Origin: Leptospira wolffii serovar Khorat str. Khorat-H2
GTDB taxonomy: Bacteria; Spirochaetota; Leptospiria; Leptospirales; Leptospiraceae
NCBI RefSeq assembly: GCF_000306115.2
Contig: NZ_AKWX02000013.1
Coordinates: 186,001-250,000, forward strand
Length of the DNA stretch: 64,000 nt
Direction: 5' to 3'
Positions 56,882 through 64,000 of the stretch are shown here, in pieces (position 1 is the stretch's first letter; every line of letters begins with the position of its first letter). The translations under genes and the position numbers were made by a program. Under the pieces are notes generated by a model. It had not been told where the DNA came from, did not search any database, and worked only from the letters and a program-made list of their open reading frames with translations.

Positions 56882-57511
56882 ATGATTTATATTCTCTTTC
56901 CGGTTTTGAGCATTTTCCATCTGGTGGTGCTGTATCTTTGGCCGGACGTTTTCTTGCTCCGTTTGCTCTCTAAAATCGCGCCGATTGTGTATCTGATTTT
57001 TGGCAGCGTTTGGGACGGGAAATGGAAAAACAATGTAGGGATCTGGTTTGGGATCGGTTTGATTTTCTCGTTGGGTGGAGATACCATTCTCGCTTTTCCC
57101 GCGGAATACTTCGTTTTCGGACTCGGAAGTTTCCTCGTCGCTCAGGTGGCTTACTCCGTTAGTTTCTCTATCGGAAATCCGGTGCATTTTTTGCGCCTAC
57201 TTCCCTATGCGATTTTCGGAGCCGCATATTATTCCTGGATTCTTCCCGGAATCTCCACGGGCCTCATCGTTCCTGTAGGAGTTTACGTCTCCGCGATATG
57301 CGTGATGGGATGGAGGTCCGCTTCCAGAGAAGTTTCGGGAAGAGATTTGATTTTAGGTATCGCGGGAGCCTTTAGCTTCATCGTCTCCGATTCATTGATC
57401 GCTCTAGGTCAATTCACTCCGTACAAACTTCCTCTGCACGGGATATGTATTATGGGAACGTATTACCTGGCGCAATTTCTCATCTATCTTTCTCAGGAAG
57501 AAGAGGAATAG
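56882..57511 (+). CDS. Lysoplasmalogenase-like (YhhN family) membrane protein, 209 aa
   Basis: About eight hydrophobic helices. Family marks are FSLGGDTILAFP (the conserved acidic residue in the membrane), FSFIVSDSLIALGQF and TYYLAQFLIYLS. Members hydrolyse the vinyl-ether bond of lysoplasmalogens or act on other lysolipids; spirochaete membranes may contain suitable lipids, but the substrate is not known here. AGGAG precedes the ATG by seven bases. It is divergent from TerC. Confidence 0.82.
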   Translation: MIYILFPVLSIFHLVVLYLWPDVFLLRLLSKIAPIVYLIFGSVWDGKWKNNVGIWFGIGLIFSLGGDTILAFPAEYFVFGLGSFLVAQVAYSVSFSIGNPVHFLRLLPYAIFGAAYYSWILPGISTGLIVPVGVYVSAICVMGWRSASREVSGRDLILGIAGAFSFIVSDSLIALGQFTPYKLPLHGICIMGTYYLAQFLIYLSQEEEE

Positions 57512-57571
57512 AAAAAATATTATTGAATCGGCACGGAAAACCTCTAGAATTGTCGCGACCGGAGTTGCAGA

Positions 57572-58306
57572 ATGACTATTAAACCGTTGAAAGAAACCAC
57601 ATTCTTGGAAGCCATCGCCGCGGCCATCCAACATGAAAAGGATTACTTCGAATTCTATATGAATACGTACGAAAAACTCCCTCCGGGTCGCACTCGGGAG
57701 TTATTCGAAAAATTGGCGGAAGAAGTAGACGAACATATAAAATTCATTCAGGAAATCTACGAGAGTGCGGAAGGTGCGGAGCTTCCGAACCTGAAACAAT
57801 TGGCTGCGATCCATAAATTTCACCAGAGTACGATCCAAAAAATCATGCACAAGGTGGAGAGAACGATCATCGGTACCGCATCCAAAGACGCTCACGAGGC
57901 TTTGGAGTTGGCGATCCGGGAAGCGGAAAATGCAGTAGCATTCTACGAGAAGTTGTCCACCAAGTTCGATGATCCGAATATCAAGTCCTTGTTCACTAAA
58001 TTGATGGAGTACAATAATAACTATCAATCTTTGTTAGAGGCGGAATTGAATTCCTTCGATCAAACTTCTTCGGGGAGAGGGGCCTTCTTCTGGGATGAGC
58101 AAGCGGAAGAAGTGGCTAAGGCGGTACAGGCGCCAAGTAAAACCAAGGCGGCCAAAAGTCTGAAGCCCGGTCCTTCTTCTAAAAAACCCGCTCCTAAGAA
58201 AGCGGTCAAGAAGGCTGCGCCTAAGAAAAAAGCAGTAGCAAAAAAGAAGACCGTCGCTAAGAAACCTGCGCCCAAGAAAAAGGCCGCGGCTAAGAAGAAA
58301 AGATAG
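57572..58306 (+). CDS. Ferritin-like domain fused to a histone-H1-like Lys/Ala/Pro tail, 244 aa
   Basis: Residues about 8-160 form two helix pairs of the ferritin/rubrerythrin type: EAIAAAIQHEKDYFEFY and LAEEVDEHIKFI, then AIREAENAVAFYEKL and LMEYNNNYQSLL. The helix-1 and helix-3 glutamates remain. The ExxH ligands of helices 2 and 4 do not: Val stands at the Glu position before the first His, and Asn/Tyr stand at the second. A normal di-iron centre is therefore unlikely. Residues about 175-244 are almost pure Lys, Ala and Pro with KKP and KKA repeats, like histone H1 tails, and should bind DNA. A chromosome-associated protein is the likely type; its role is unknown. GGAG lies seven bases before the ATG. 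Confidence 0.82.
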   Translation: MTIKPLKETTFLEAIAAAIQHEKDYFEFYMNTYEKLPPGRTRELFEKLAEEVDEHIKFIQEIYESAEGAELPNLKQLAAIHKFHQSTIQKIMHKVERTIIGTASKDAHEALELAIREAENAVAFYEKLSTKFDDPNIKSLFTKLMEYNNNYQSLLEAELNSFDQTSSGRGAFFWDEQAEEVAKAVQAPSKTKAAKSLKPGPSSKKPAPKKAVKKAAPKKKAVAKKKTVAKKPAPKKKAAAKKKR

Positions 58307-58316
58307 AACTAAAAAG

Positions 58317-58340
58317 ACCGGGAAAGCTTCGTTTCCCGGT
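58317..58340 (+). terminator. Hairpin after the ferritin/histone-like gene
   Basis: ACCGGGAAA pairs with TTTCCCGGT around GCTTCG, 10 bp after the stop at 58306. A strong 9-bp stem with a stable loop; the following bases are not a clear T-run, whereas an A-run precedes it. Confidence 0.6.
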
Positions 58341-58394
58341 TGAAAATCAAAAAATAGGTTTTCTCGTCTCCTGGCGGATCCAAGTTGGACCCGT

Positions 58395-59540
58395 ATGAAA
58401 ACGAATTCCAGTCCCGATTGGACAAAGATCCAGAATCTATACCCGGTAAACCGGGAAATGATTTGGCTGAACAATTGCGGAACGACTCCCAGCAATACGG
58501 ATACCGTACACGCGGTAACCGAATATCTAAAAGGATATTCCACCCACGGGGGACTCACTGAGGTGAGGCGCTATCCCAGTGTGAAAAAAGTGGTTCGTAA
58601 GATTCTTTCGGAACTGTTAGAATGCGATCCCGAGGAACTTTCTCTTATCCACCATACCAACGAAGGAATCGGTTTCATATCATTGGGTCTCAAACTCCAA
58701 CCTGGGGACAAGATCCTTCTACTCGAGAACGAATATCCTTCCAATATTTATCCTTGGGAGCATTGGAAAGAAAAGGGTGTGAATCTATCTTTCGTGCCCA
58801 TGTCCGAGACTCCGGAAGGCTTTTTGGATAATTTAAAAGCCCAGATCACCCCCGACGTAAAAGTAGTCAGCCTTTCCGCCGTGCATTGGTGTACCGGTAT
58901 GCCGTTTCCCTTGGAAGAAATCGGATCTCTGCTAAAAGAAAAAGGGATCCAGTTCGTTCTGGACGGAGCCCAGGGAGTGGGACTTCTTCCCATCCATCCC
59001 AGAAAAATGGGTATTTCCTATATGGCATTTCCCGCTTGGAAATGGCTTTTGGGTCCTCTGGGACTCGGTGTTCTCTATGTGGCGAAGGAAAAATTAGAAG
59101 AATTGAATTTTCCTTTTAAGGGAACCGGTTCGGTCGTGAACGATGAAGTTTACCTACCTTATAGAGAAGAATTGAAAGGCACGGATAGATACGAGATCTC
59201 CACGGTGAATTTTATCGACTGGGTCTATTTTCAATCCACTTTAGAGATGCTCCACAAGATAGGTTTCCATAATAGCATGGAAAGAATCTATGAACTAGCG
59301 GATTATCTCTCCGATAAGCTCAGGGAAGCTGGCTGGAAATTGGCCTCCGACCATTTTCCGGATTTCAAGACCGGGATCGTAGTCGCCGAAAAAGAAGGTC
59401 TTTCCATGGAAAACGTGGTCTCCGACTTAAAGAAGAATGGCGTGATGTGCGCTCTAAGATTGGGAAGAGTGCGCTTTTCTCCTCATATTTATATCGCAAA
59501 AGAGCAATTGGACCGGGTCGTAGATCTGGTTTCGAGGTAA
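58395..59540 (+). CDS. Class V aminotransferase / cysteine-desulfurase-like PLP enzyme, 381 aa
   Basis: The fold-type I pattern includes HHTNEGIGFISLGL, FVLDGAQGVGLLPIHPRKMG (the Asp that holds the PLP ring) and Lys216 in AWKWLLGPLGLG, the Schiff-base lysine. The cysteine loop of true cysteine desulfurases is not visible in the C-terminal part (GVMCALRLGRVRFSPHIYI, which has a single Cys), so a different substrate, such as an amino acid or selenocysteine-like compound, is likely. No isc/suf gene is near. No clear Shine-Dalgarno. It is followed by a transporter gene after four bases. Confidence 0.85.
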   Translation: MKTNSSPDWTKIQNLYPVNREMIWLNNCGTTPSNTDTVHAVTEYLKGYSTHGGLTEVRRYPSVKKVVRKILSELLECDPEELSLIHHTNEGIGFISLGLKLQPGDKILLLENEYPSNIYPWEHWKEKGVNLSFVPMSETPEGFLDNLKAQITPDVKVVSLSAVHWCTGMPFPLEEIGSLLKEKGIQFVLDGAQGVGLLPIHPRKMGISYMAFPAWKWLLGPLGLGVLYVAKEKLEELNFPFKGTGSVVNDEVYLPYREELKGTDRYEISTVNFIDWVYFQSTLEMLHKIGFHNSMERIYELADYLSDKLREAGWKLASDHFPDFKTGIVVAEKEGLSMENVVSDLKKNGVMCALRLGRVRFSPHIYIAKEQLDRVVDLVSR

Positions 59541-59544
59541 GCCT

Positions 59545-60492
59545 TTGGGCAAAATCCTAGAGAAGGCAGCCTTATTCTTTCCTTTTTGGGTGCTTCTTGC
59601 CGTAGCCTTCAGTTGGGTATTTCCGGGAGCGCTGACTTGGTTCAAGGGCCCTTGGATCACCTATAGTTTAGGGCTTACCATGCTCGGAATGGGGATCAGT
59701 CTGAAGCCTGAGGACTTTACCCGGGTTTTCCAGGCACCGAAACCGATTTTGATCGGAGTGATCGGTCAATATACCATCATGCCTTTGACTGGTTGGGCGC
59801 TTGCCACATTCTTCCGATTGCCGGAGCCCTTGGCCATAGGAATCATCGTCGTTTCCTGTTGCCCGGGAGGAGTTGCGTCCAATGTGATCTCATTTCTCGC
59901 GAGAGGAGACCTCGCGCTTTCCGTGACCATGACGGCGATTTCCACCGTTCTTTCCGTGGTCCTAACCCCCACTTTGACTTTGTTTCTCGCGGGAAATAGC
60001 GTGGGGGCAAACGCCTTAGGACTGTTTTTGGATACGGTTCAGGTGGTGATTCTTCCGGTAATCTTAGGAATTTTATTAAATCGTTATGCTCCTAAATTCT
60101 CCGAAGGGATCCAAAAAGTTTCTCCTTTGGTGGCGGTGATTTTAATCGCGCTTATAGTTGCCTCCATTCTAGGGGCCGGAAAGGAAAGCGTGATTCGTTC
60201 CGGACCTTATTTGGTATTTTGCGTTTTTCTACTCCATCTTTCCGGTTACTTTTTCGGATACTGGGCGGCTTTTTTCGGAACCCGTTCCTTTACCGTGGCC
60301 CGTACCGTTTCCATAGAGGTCGGCATGCAGAATAGCGGGCTCGGAGCGGTATTATCTCGGAATAATTTCTCGGACCCTTTAGTCGCCATTCCTTCTGCGA
60401 TTTCCAGTTTGATGCATTCTCTGATTGGGAGCGTTTTAGCCGGTTTTTGGAGAAAATCCGTTCCAGTCGAGACCGAGAGCCGGGAAAAATAG
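59545..60492 (+). CDS. Bile acid:sodium symporter (BASS) family transporter, 315 aa
   Basis: About ten membrane helices. Typical blocks are LGLTMLGMGISLKPEDF, CCPGGVASNVISFLARGDLALSVTMTAISTVL (the sodium-binding region) and TVSIEVGMQNSGLGAVL. In other bacteria members carry pantoate, pyruvate or other organic acids with sodium. The TTG start at 59545 follows GAGG; no ATG is better placed. It is four bases after the PLP-enzyme gene, so the substrate may be linked to that reaction. Confidence 0.88.
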   Translation: MGKILEKAALFFPFWVLLAVAFSWVFPGALTWFKGPWITYSLGLTMLGMGISLKPEDFTRVFQAPKPILIGVIGQYTIMPLTGWALATFFRLPEPLAIGIIVVSCCPGGVASNVISFLARGDLALSVTMTAISTVLSVVLTPTLTLFLAGNSVGANALGLFLDTVQVVILPVILGILLNRYAPKFSEGIQKVSPLVAVILIALIVASILGAGKESVIRSGPYLVFCVFLLHLSGYFFGYWAAFFGTRSFTVARTVSIEVGMQNSGLGAVLSRNNFSDPLVAIPSAISSLMHSLIGSVLAGFWRKSVPVETESREK

Positions 60493-60576
60493 GAAATCCG
60501 AACAGCGATCTTCCTTGCTTTTTCGAACTCTCTTTTTTTTATAGCATATGCGAGCCCTAGGATGGTATGGGGAGGG

Positions 60577-60596
60577 GGCAGAACTGCCTTATTTTT
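60577..60596 (+). terminator. Weak intrinsic terminator before rpmG
   Basis: A short GGCA/TGCC stem (GU-extendable) around GAAC is followed by TTATTTTT. It fits the end of the transporter message. Confidence 0.4.
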
Positions 60597-60643
60597 CTCC
60601 AAATCGCTCTTAGGCTAATTTTCGCTAAAAGAAGCTAGTCGCC

Positions 60644-60796
60644 ATGAGAGAAATCATCAAGCTTACTTGCCAGACTTGTAAGAAAAACGCGTATTTCCAG
60701 ACGAAAAATAAAAAGGCCAAATCCGAGAAGTTGGTCACGAAAAAATTTTGTAAATTTTGCCGTGCTCACGTCGAACATAAGGAATCCAAGGTCTAA
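60644..60796 (+). CDS. rpmG: Ribosomal protein L33, 50 aa
   Basis: The short frame MREIIKLTCQTCKKNAYF ends in EHKESKV at 60796. It shows the L33 pattern with two Cys-x2-Cys pairs (TCQTC and FCKFC), so it is the zinc-binding form, and the basic core KNKKAKSEKLVTKKF. L33 is part of the large ribosomal subunit near the exit site. Here it stands with a DksA-like gene 11 bases downstream; the usual secE-nusG neighbours are absent from this stretch. A complete set of ribosomal motifs makes the call secure. Confidence 0.95.
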   Translation: MREIIKLTCQTCKKNAYFQTKNKKAKSEKLVTKKFCKFCRAHVEHKESKV

Positions 60797-60807
60797 TTCT
60801 CAAACAG

Positions 60808-61266
60808 ATGGTTACTAAAAAAGCCGCAGCAGCATACGATAAAAAGGTCCTTGCAGAATTGAAGGATCTACTCTTAGAGAGAAAAAACTCTCTCTTGGAG
60901 AAGTATGCTAAATGGGAAGACAATAGTAAACCATCCGGTTTGAAAGAAATGGGCGATATCGCCGATATCGCCTCGGAAATCAACGAGGAGATGTTAAGCT
61001 CCGTGTTGACCGAATCCGAAATCGATACCATTCGAGAGATCGATGTGGCTTTGGAAAAAATCGAAGACGGCTCCTACGGAATCTGCGAAGGGACCGGTAA
61101 GAAAATTCCTTTAGCTAGACTAAAAGCGATTCCCTGGACCCGTTATACCGTCGAGTACGCCGAGGCCGTTTCCAAGCACAGAGCCTCCGGAAAGAAAAGT
61201 CCTATGTCCGGCACCCTGACCGGAACCTATAAGATTCCGTCCGATCCGGATTCTTTGGACGACTAA
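60808..61266 (+). CDS. DksA/TraR-family protein without the zinc-finger cysteines, 152 aa
   Basis: A long helical hairpin (about 10-90) carries the coil-tip motif D50-I-A-D53-I-A55, matching the DxxDxA that enters the RNA polymerase secondary channel. The C-terminal domain (about 88-120: YGICEGTGKKIPLARLKAIPWTRYTVEYAE) aligns with the DksA zinc finger but keeps only one of four cysteines, Cys93. It should still modulate RNA polymerase, without zinc. The C-terminal 30 residues are extended and basic. It probably shares the rpmG message. Confidence 0.87.
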   Translation: MVTKKAAAAYDKKVLAELKDLLLERKNSLLEKYAKWEDNSKPSGLKEMGDIADIASEINEEMLSSVLTESEIDTIREIDVALEKIEDGSYGICEGTGKKIPLARLKAIPWTRYTVEYAEAVSKHRASGKKSPMSGTLTGTYKIPSDPDSLDD

Positions 61267-61334
61267 TTTAAATCTTCCTTTATTTCGATTTTTTAGATTG
61301 AAATCTCTTCGTTTTCGGAGAGCATTTCCAATTC

Positions 61335-63386
61335 GTGCCAAATCTTTTCGCCCGATTGAGGCCCCTCCGAACTCCTACCTTTCTTACCTTAATTCTTACA
61401 GTAATTCTATCGTATATATTACTGCGATGGACGTTGCTCGTACGAAACCCCGACGTAAATTTGGGAATCGTATGGATCCAGTTCTTAGCGGGACTGGTTC
61501 CGAATCTGCACCATAGGAAGTCCGGGCGGATCTTTACCGCGGCCTTCGCTTTACTCTCTCCCGGTCTGCTATTATACGGAGAAGGGGGATATCTTTATCT
61601 CTCCGCCTTATTCTCGGGGGCCATCTTCGGAATCTTTCTTAGGCAGTATGTCTCCACTTTTTACGGGCATACAACCAACGACGACGATCCGGTATTACGT
61701 TATTTTTATATAAATCGACCTTATAAGAATTCCTTGGAATTTACCAAGAATCCTAGAACGGCGTTTTTAAGTCTGGCGGTCTTCCTGCTTTTGGACAGAT
61801 TGCTCGCTTATTTCGGAACCGATCCTCTGACTTCCTGGGTATTGCAGGATACGGAATATTCCGCGGGGATTTCCTCCAAGTATGCGTTCGCACTGACTCT
61901 GGATGGGATAGGGGCTTGGTTTTCCGCCTTTTTATATTTCTGGGCGGAGGAAACCAGTTCTCATGATACGGATCCTCCCGGTAAACATTGGAGGACCGGA
62001 GTTACCGCCGGATTTACCGGGAATCTCATCCTCGGAGCGATACAGGCTTGCGCTCCTCAAACCGATTTTCCTTTTACGGCCGGAAACGCGGAGACGTTCG
62101 GAGTCTCGGGATTTTTTCCGGACTCCGCTTCTTTCGGAATCGGCATGCCAATCCTCTACGGATTCTTTCTCTACCAAATCCATAGTAGGAATTGGAGAAG
62201 ATTCTCCCGCATTCTTCTTACGGGAGCGGTTTTGTTGGCCCTAGGACTTGCGGGAAAATTCCAAAGCACTAGCTATTGGCTCCTCTTGGTTTTCCAAACT
62301 TCCCTGGTAGTCGGACTCGCTTATCAGAGGAGTTTTAGAAATCCGATCTGGAAATATTCCTTTCTGCCTCTATTGATTTTAGGCACGATTAGCGTTCTTA
62401 CCGGTTTGTATTTTATAGGCGGAATGGACTGGGCCTTTACTCCTTGGCAGGTGCTGCATGAAGATGCGTCTAACGCTTGGGCCAAAGGGAAAGGGCTCTC
62501 CAAAATGTTGGAACTCTTGTGGAAGGACGGATGGATCCAGACCTTATCCGCCTGGAATTGGTGGAAAGAGGCTCCCGTTTTCGGACAAGGAATGGGTGCA
62601 TTCGCGTTACATTGGATAGAGTCCGGTCCCCGAGCCGGTTATCCTCCCGCAGGTCTTCAGGATTTCGGTTTAAGTTCCTGGGTATATTTACTCAGCGACG
62701 GAGGGATCCTATTCTTCCTACTATTCTTCGCTTGGGTAGGAATAGAAGCTTATACCAGAAGCACATATTGGTATTTACCTTTGCTATTCTTCCCGGTTAC
62801 ATTTTTCGAACCTTGGACCGGAGGAGCGGGGATTCTAGGATTTTTGATGATCTGGTTTTTGAGCACTTTGGGAGCTTCCACGAGGACCTTCCCCAAATGG
62901 TGGATCGTTCCCGCTTTCAATTTGGTGTGCTTGATTTTCGGGCTTTCTATTCTCGCTAAATCTTTCGTGCAGTTGTCTTCCAAGTTGCAAGGACCCGAGT
63001 TTAGATACGAGGAGAGGAAGACTTACCAACTCTCCGCAAAGGCAAAGAATGTGGAGAAGCTGGGAGCAAGATTCCACCAATTCCGTTCCGGAACGGCGTG
63101 GGTTCTCGGAGATAAGGGAAATATAAATCTTAGAGTGGCTTTGGAAGAAGCGCCTAAGCAGAACCAACCCGTTTATATTAAATGGATCTTCTCGGACCAA
63201 AACGGAGTGGAATTGCAGTCCAGAAGTACCCCATTAGTCGGAATGTCCAACCAAGTCGGTCTAGGTGTTCCCGCGGGAGCCAAGGTGCTAACGGCCAAGG
63301 TATTACGGATTTCCTGGTACCAGGCAGGTCCTTCGGATTTCCTGATCTCTACGGACGATTTCGACGGATTGAACCGGATCCGTTAA
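61335..63386 (+). CDS. Large O-antigen-ligase-like (Wzy/WaaL type) polytopic membrane protein, 683 aa
   Basis: About twelve or more membrane helices span residues 10-560, with a large periplasmic loop near 375-450 (SAWNWWKEAPVFGQGMGAFALHWIESG) like the loop that holds the catalytic residues of ligases and polymerases. A soluble C-terminal beta-domain (about 575-683) follows. GTG 61335 lies about 12 bases after GGAGAG. The sugar or lipid acted on is unknown. The family resemblance is general; the length is above the usual 400-450 because of the C-terminal domain. Confidence 0.68.
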   Translation: MPNLFARLRPLRTPTFLTLILTVILSYILLRWTLLVRNPDVNLGIVWIQFLAGLVPNLHHRKSGRIFTAAFALLSPGLLLYGEGGYLYLSALFSGAIFGIFLRQYVSTFYGHTTNDDDPVLRYFYINRPYKNSLEFTKNPRTAFLSLAVFLLLDRLLAYFGTDPLTSWVLQDTEYSAGISSKYAFALTLDGIGAWFSAFLYFWAEETSSHDTDPPGKHWRTGVTAGFTGNLILGAIQACAPQTDFPFTAGNAETFGVSGFFPDSASFGIGMPILYGFFLYQIHSRNWRRFSRILLTGAVLLALGLAGKFQSTSYWLLLVFQTSLVVGLAYQRSFRNPIWKYSFLPLLILGTISVLTGLYFIGGMDWAFTPWQVLHEDASNAWAKGKGLSKMLELLWKDGWIQTLSAWNWWKEAPVFGQGMGAFALHWIESGPRAGYPPAGLQDFGLSSWVYLLSDGGILFFLLFFAWVGIEAYTRSTYWYLPLLFFPVTFFEPWTGGAGILGFLMIWFLSTLGASTRTFPKWWIVPAFNLVCLIFGLSILAKSFVQLSSKLQGPEFRYEERKTYQLSAKAKNVEKLGARFHQFRSGTAWVLGDKGNINLRVALEEAPKQNQPVYIKWIFSDQNGVELQSRSTPLVGMSNQVGLGVPAGAKVLTAKVLRISWYQAGPSDFLISTDDFDGLNRIR

Positions 63387-63392
63387 GAATGT

Positions 63393-64000
63393 CTAATCGA
63401 ATCCTTTTAACGCATCCATCGCGTTTCTATACTGTTGTTTGATTCTCACGAACCATCTCCACGCGATAAGATCCCAAGGAATATTCGGAAAACGAAATAA
63501 AGCTCCGCTTTCATGATTGGGATCTTCGGGGCGAAAATTCTTCCAAACAGGCACAACCGGAATCGGATCGAAACTCTTTCCGGCCACATAAAAGGATACT
63601 AGGATAGGTATTCCGATCTCCGGTTCTCGGATCACGGGAGAATAAAATCCCTTTCTGGAAAGAGAATATGCCAGGCTGGGTTCTTCTTCTCCCAACGGTC
63701 CTATATTGACGGAGAGAAATAGCGGAATCTTGAGAATCCTTTCCCGGAAGAAGGAAGGATTGAAAACTCCGCGTAATAAGAATAGGAATCCGAGCCAGGC
63801 CGGATATTCCATGAAAAGCGTAATGAATTCCAAGGAGCTGATATTTTCCAAATAATAGGGAATAAAAGCAGGTTGGAAAAGATAAAAATTCAGACAGAAA
63901 ATAGGAACGCCAAATAACAATACTGCGATAAAGGAACGAATGGGAGAAAGCTGGCGAAAGAGCGGGATATCCTTCAGGTTCTCCTTGGATTGTGCGGCTC
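63393..64000 (-). CDS. Membrane protein of unknown function, 5' end beyond the window
   Basis: The frame is open from its stop at 63393 to the window edge without a stop, so the gene starts beyond 64000. The visible 202 residues contain about two hydrophobic segments (PIFCLNFYLF and FITLFMEYPAWLGFLFLLRG) followed by a soluble beta-rich domain (FFRERILKIPLFLSVNIGPLGEEE, GIPILVSFYVAGKSF) and a helical end (RWFVRIKQQYRNAMDAL). It converges with the O-antigen-ligase-like gene with six bases between the stops. No family recognised. Confidence 0.65.
   Translation of the reverse strand, partial: AAQSKENLKDIPLFRQLSPIRSFIAVLLFGVPIFCLNFYLFQPAFIPYYLENISSLEFITLFMEYPAWLGFLFLLRGVFNPSFFRERILKIPLFLSVNIGPLGEEEPSLAYSLSRKGFYSPVIREPEIGIPILVSFYVAGKSFDPIPVVPVWKNFRPEDPNHESGALFRFPNIPWDLIAWRWFVRIKQQYRNAMDALKGFD

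Noticed and set aside
58034..58558. Minus-strand ORFs opposite the Lys/Ala-rich tail
   Set aside because: The Phe/Leu/Arg-rich composition is what a Lys/Ala repeat gives on the other strand.

Overview
The window looks like a chromosomal segment of a spirochaete of the genus Leptospira. The strongest taxonomic pointer is a member of the Leptospira-restricted DUF1564 family (6440-6982). Supporting signs are many lipoproteins with spirochaete-type lipoboxes, several 7TM-DISM signalling proteins, a eukaryote-like UDP-glucose pyrophosphorylase, a plant/trypanosome-like phosphofructokinase, and short dispersed GTAG-N6-CTAC repeats. Base composition looks mid-40s percent GC by eye, which fits the intermediate (P2) species better than L. 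interrogans or L. biflexa; this is inference. There is no rRNA, tRNA, CRISPR array, insertion sequence or prophage that I can see. Genes are densely packed, with 4-bp start/stop overlaps inside operons and three overlapping convergent gene pairs.

Layout. 1-6.3 kb: the 3' end of a GH5 glycosidase, a small lipoprotein, an 855-bp gene-poor gap, an ECF sigma / FecR / HAMP-protein cluster, a solitary DNA methyltransferase and a second, exported FecR-domain protein. 6.4-13.8 kb: DUF1564, then the methyl-cycle operon (ArsR-methyltransferase regulator, ahcY, ferredoxin, metH). This operon is preceded by a perfect 24-bp palindrome that is very probably the regulator's operator. 13.9-19.9 kb: exported and outer-membrane proteins, pfkA, a GAF-GAF-PP2C phosphatase and argB. 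20-30 kb: two short-chain dehydrogenases, an M61 peptidase, a Bcp peroxiredoxin, a 7TM-DISM adenylate cyclase, an MBL-fold hydrolase, a TRIC-type channel and a membrane-anchored PLP enzyme. 30-40 kb: an unusual tyrosine recombinase, aroK-HDOD-cheD, a TraB-family protein, a 7TM-DISM/PAS/RsbW-like kinase, UDP-glucose pyrophosphorylase and an EAL-domain protein. 40-44 kb: a papain-like secreted protease with four FN3 domains and secreted partners.

44.4-50.4 kb (minus strand) is the most interesting block. It is an apparently self-contained TonB uptake operon in the order lipoprotein, lipoprotein, cysteine-containing lipoprotein, TonB-dependent receptor, cysteine-rich lipoprotein, ExbB, ExbD, TonB. 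An 8-bp-arm inverted repeat lies upstream. Next to it, 50.7-55.8 kb encodes MeaB and both methylmalonyl-CoA mutase subunits, which turn propionyl-CoA-derived methylmalonyl-CoA into succinyl-CoA. Two B12-dependent enzymes (MetH and the mutase) therefore lie in the window, but no cobalamin riboswitch was recognised.

55.8-64 kb: TerC, a lysoplasmalogenase-like protein, a ferritin-like domain fused to a histone-H1-like Lys/Ala tail, a class V aminotransferase, a BASS-type transporter, ribosomal protein L33 (a 50-residue gene), a DksA-like regulator without the zinc cysteines, a large O-antigen-ligase-like membrane protein, and a membrane protein that runs off the right edge.
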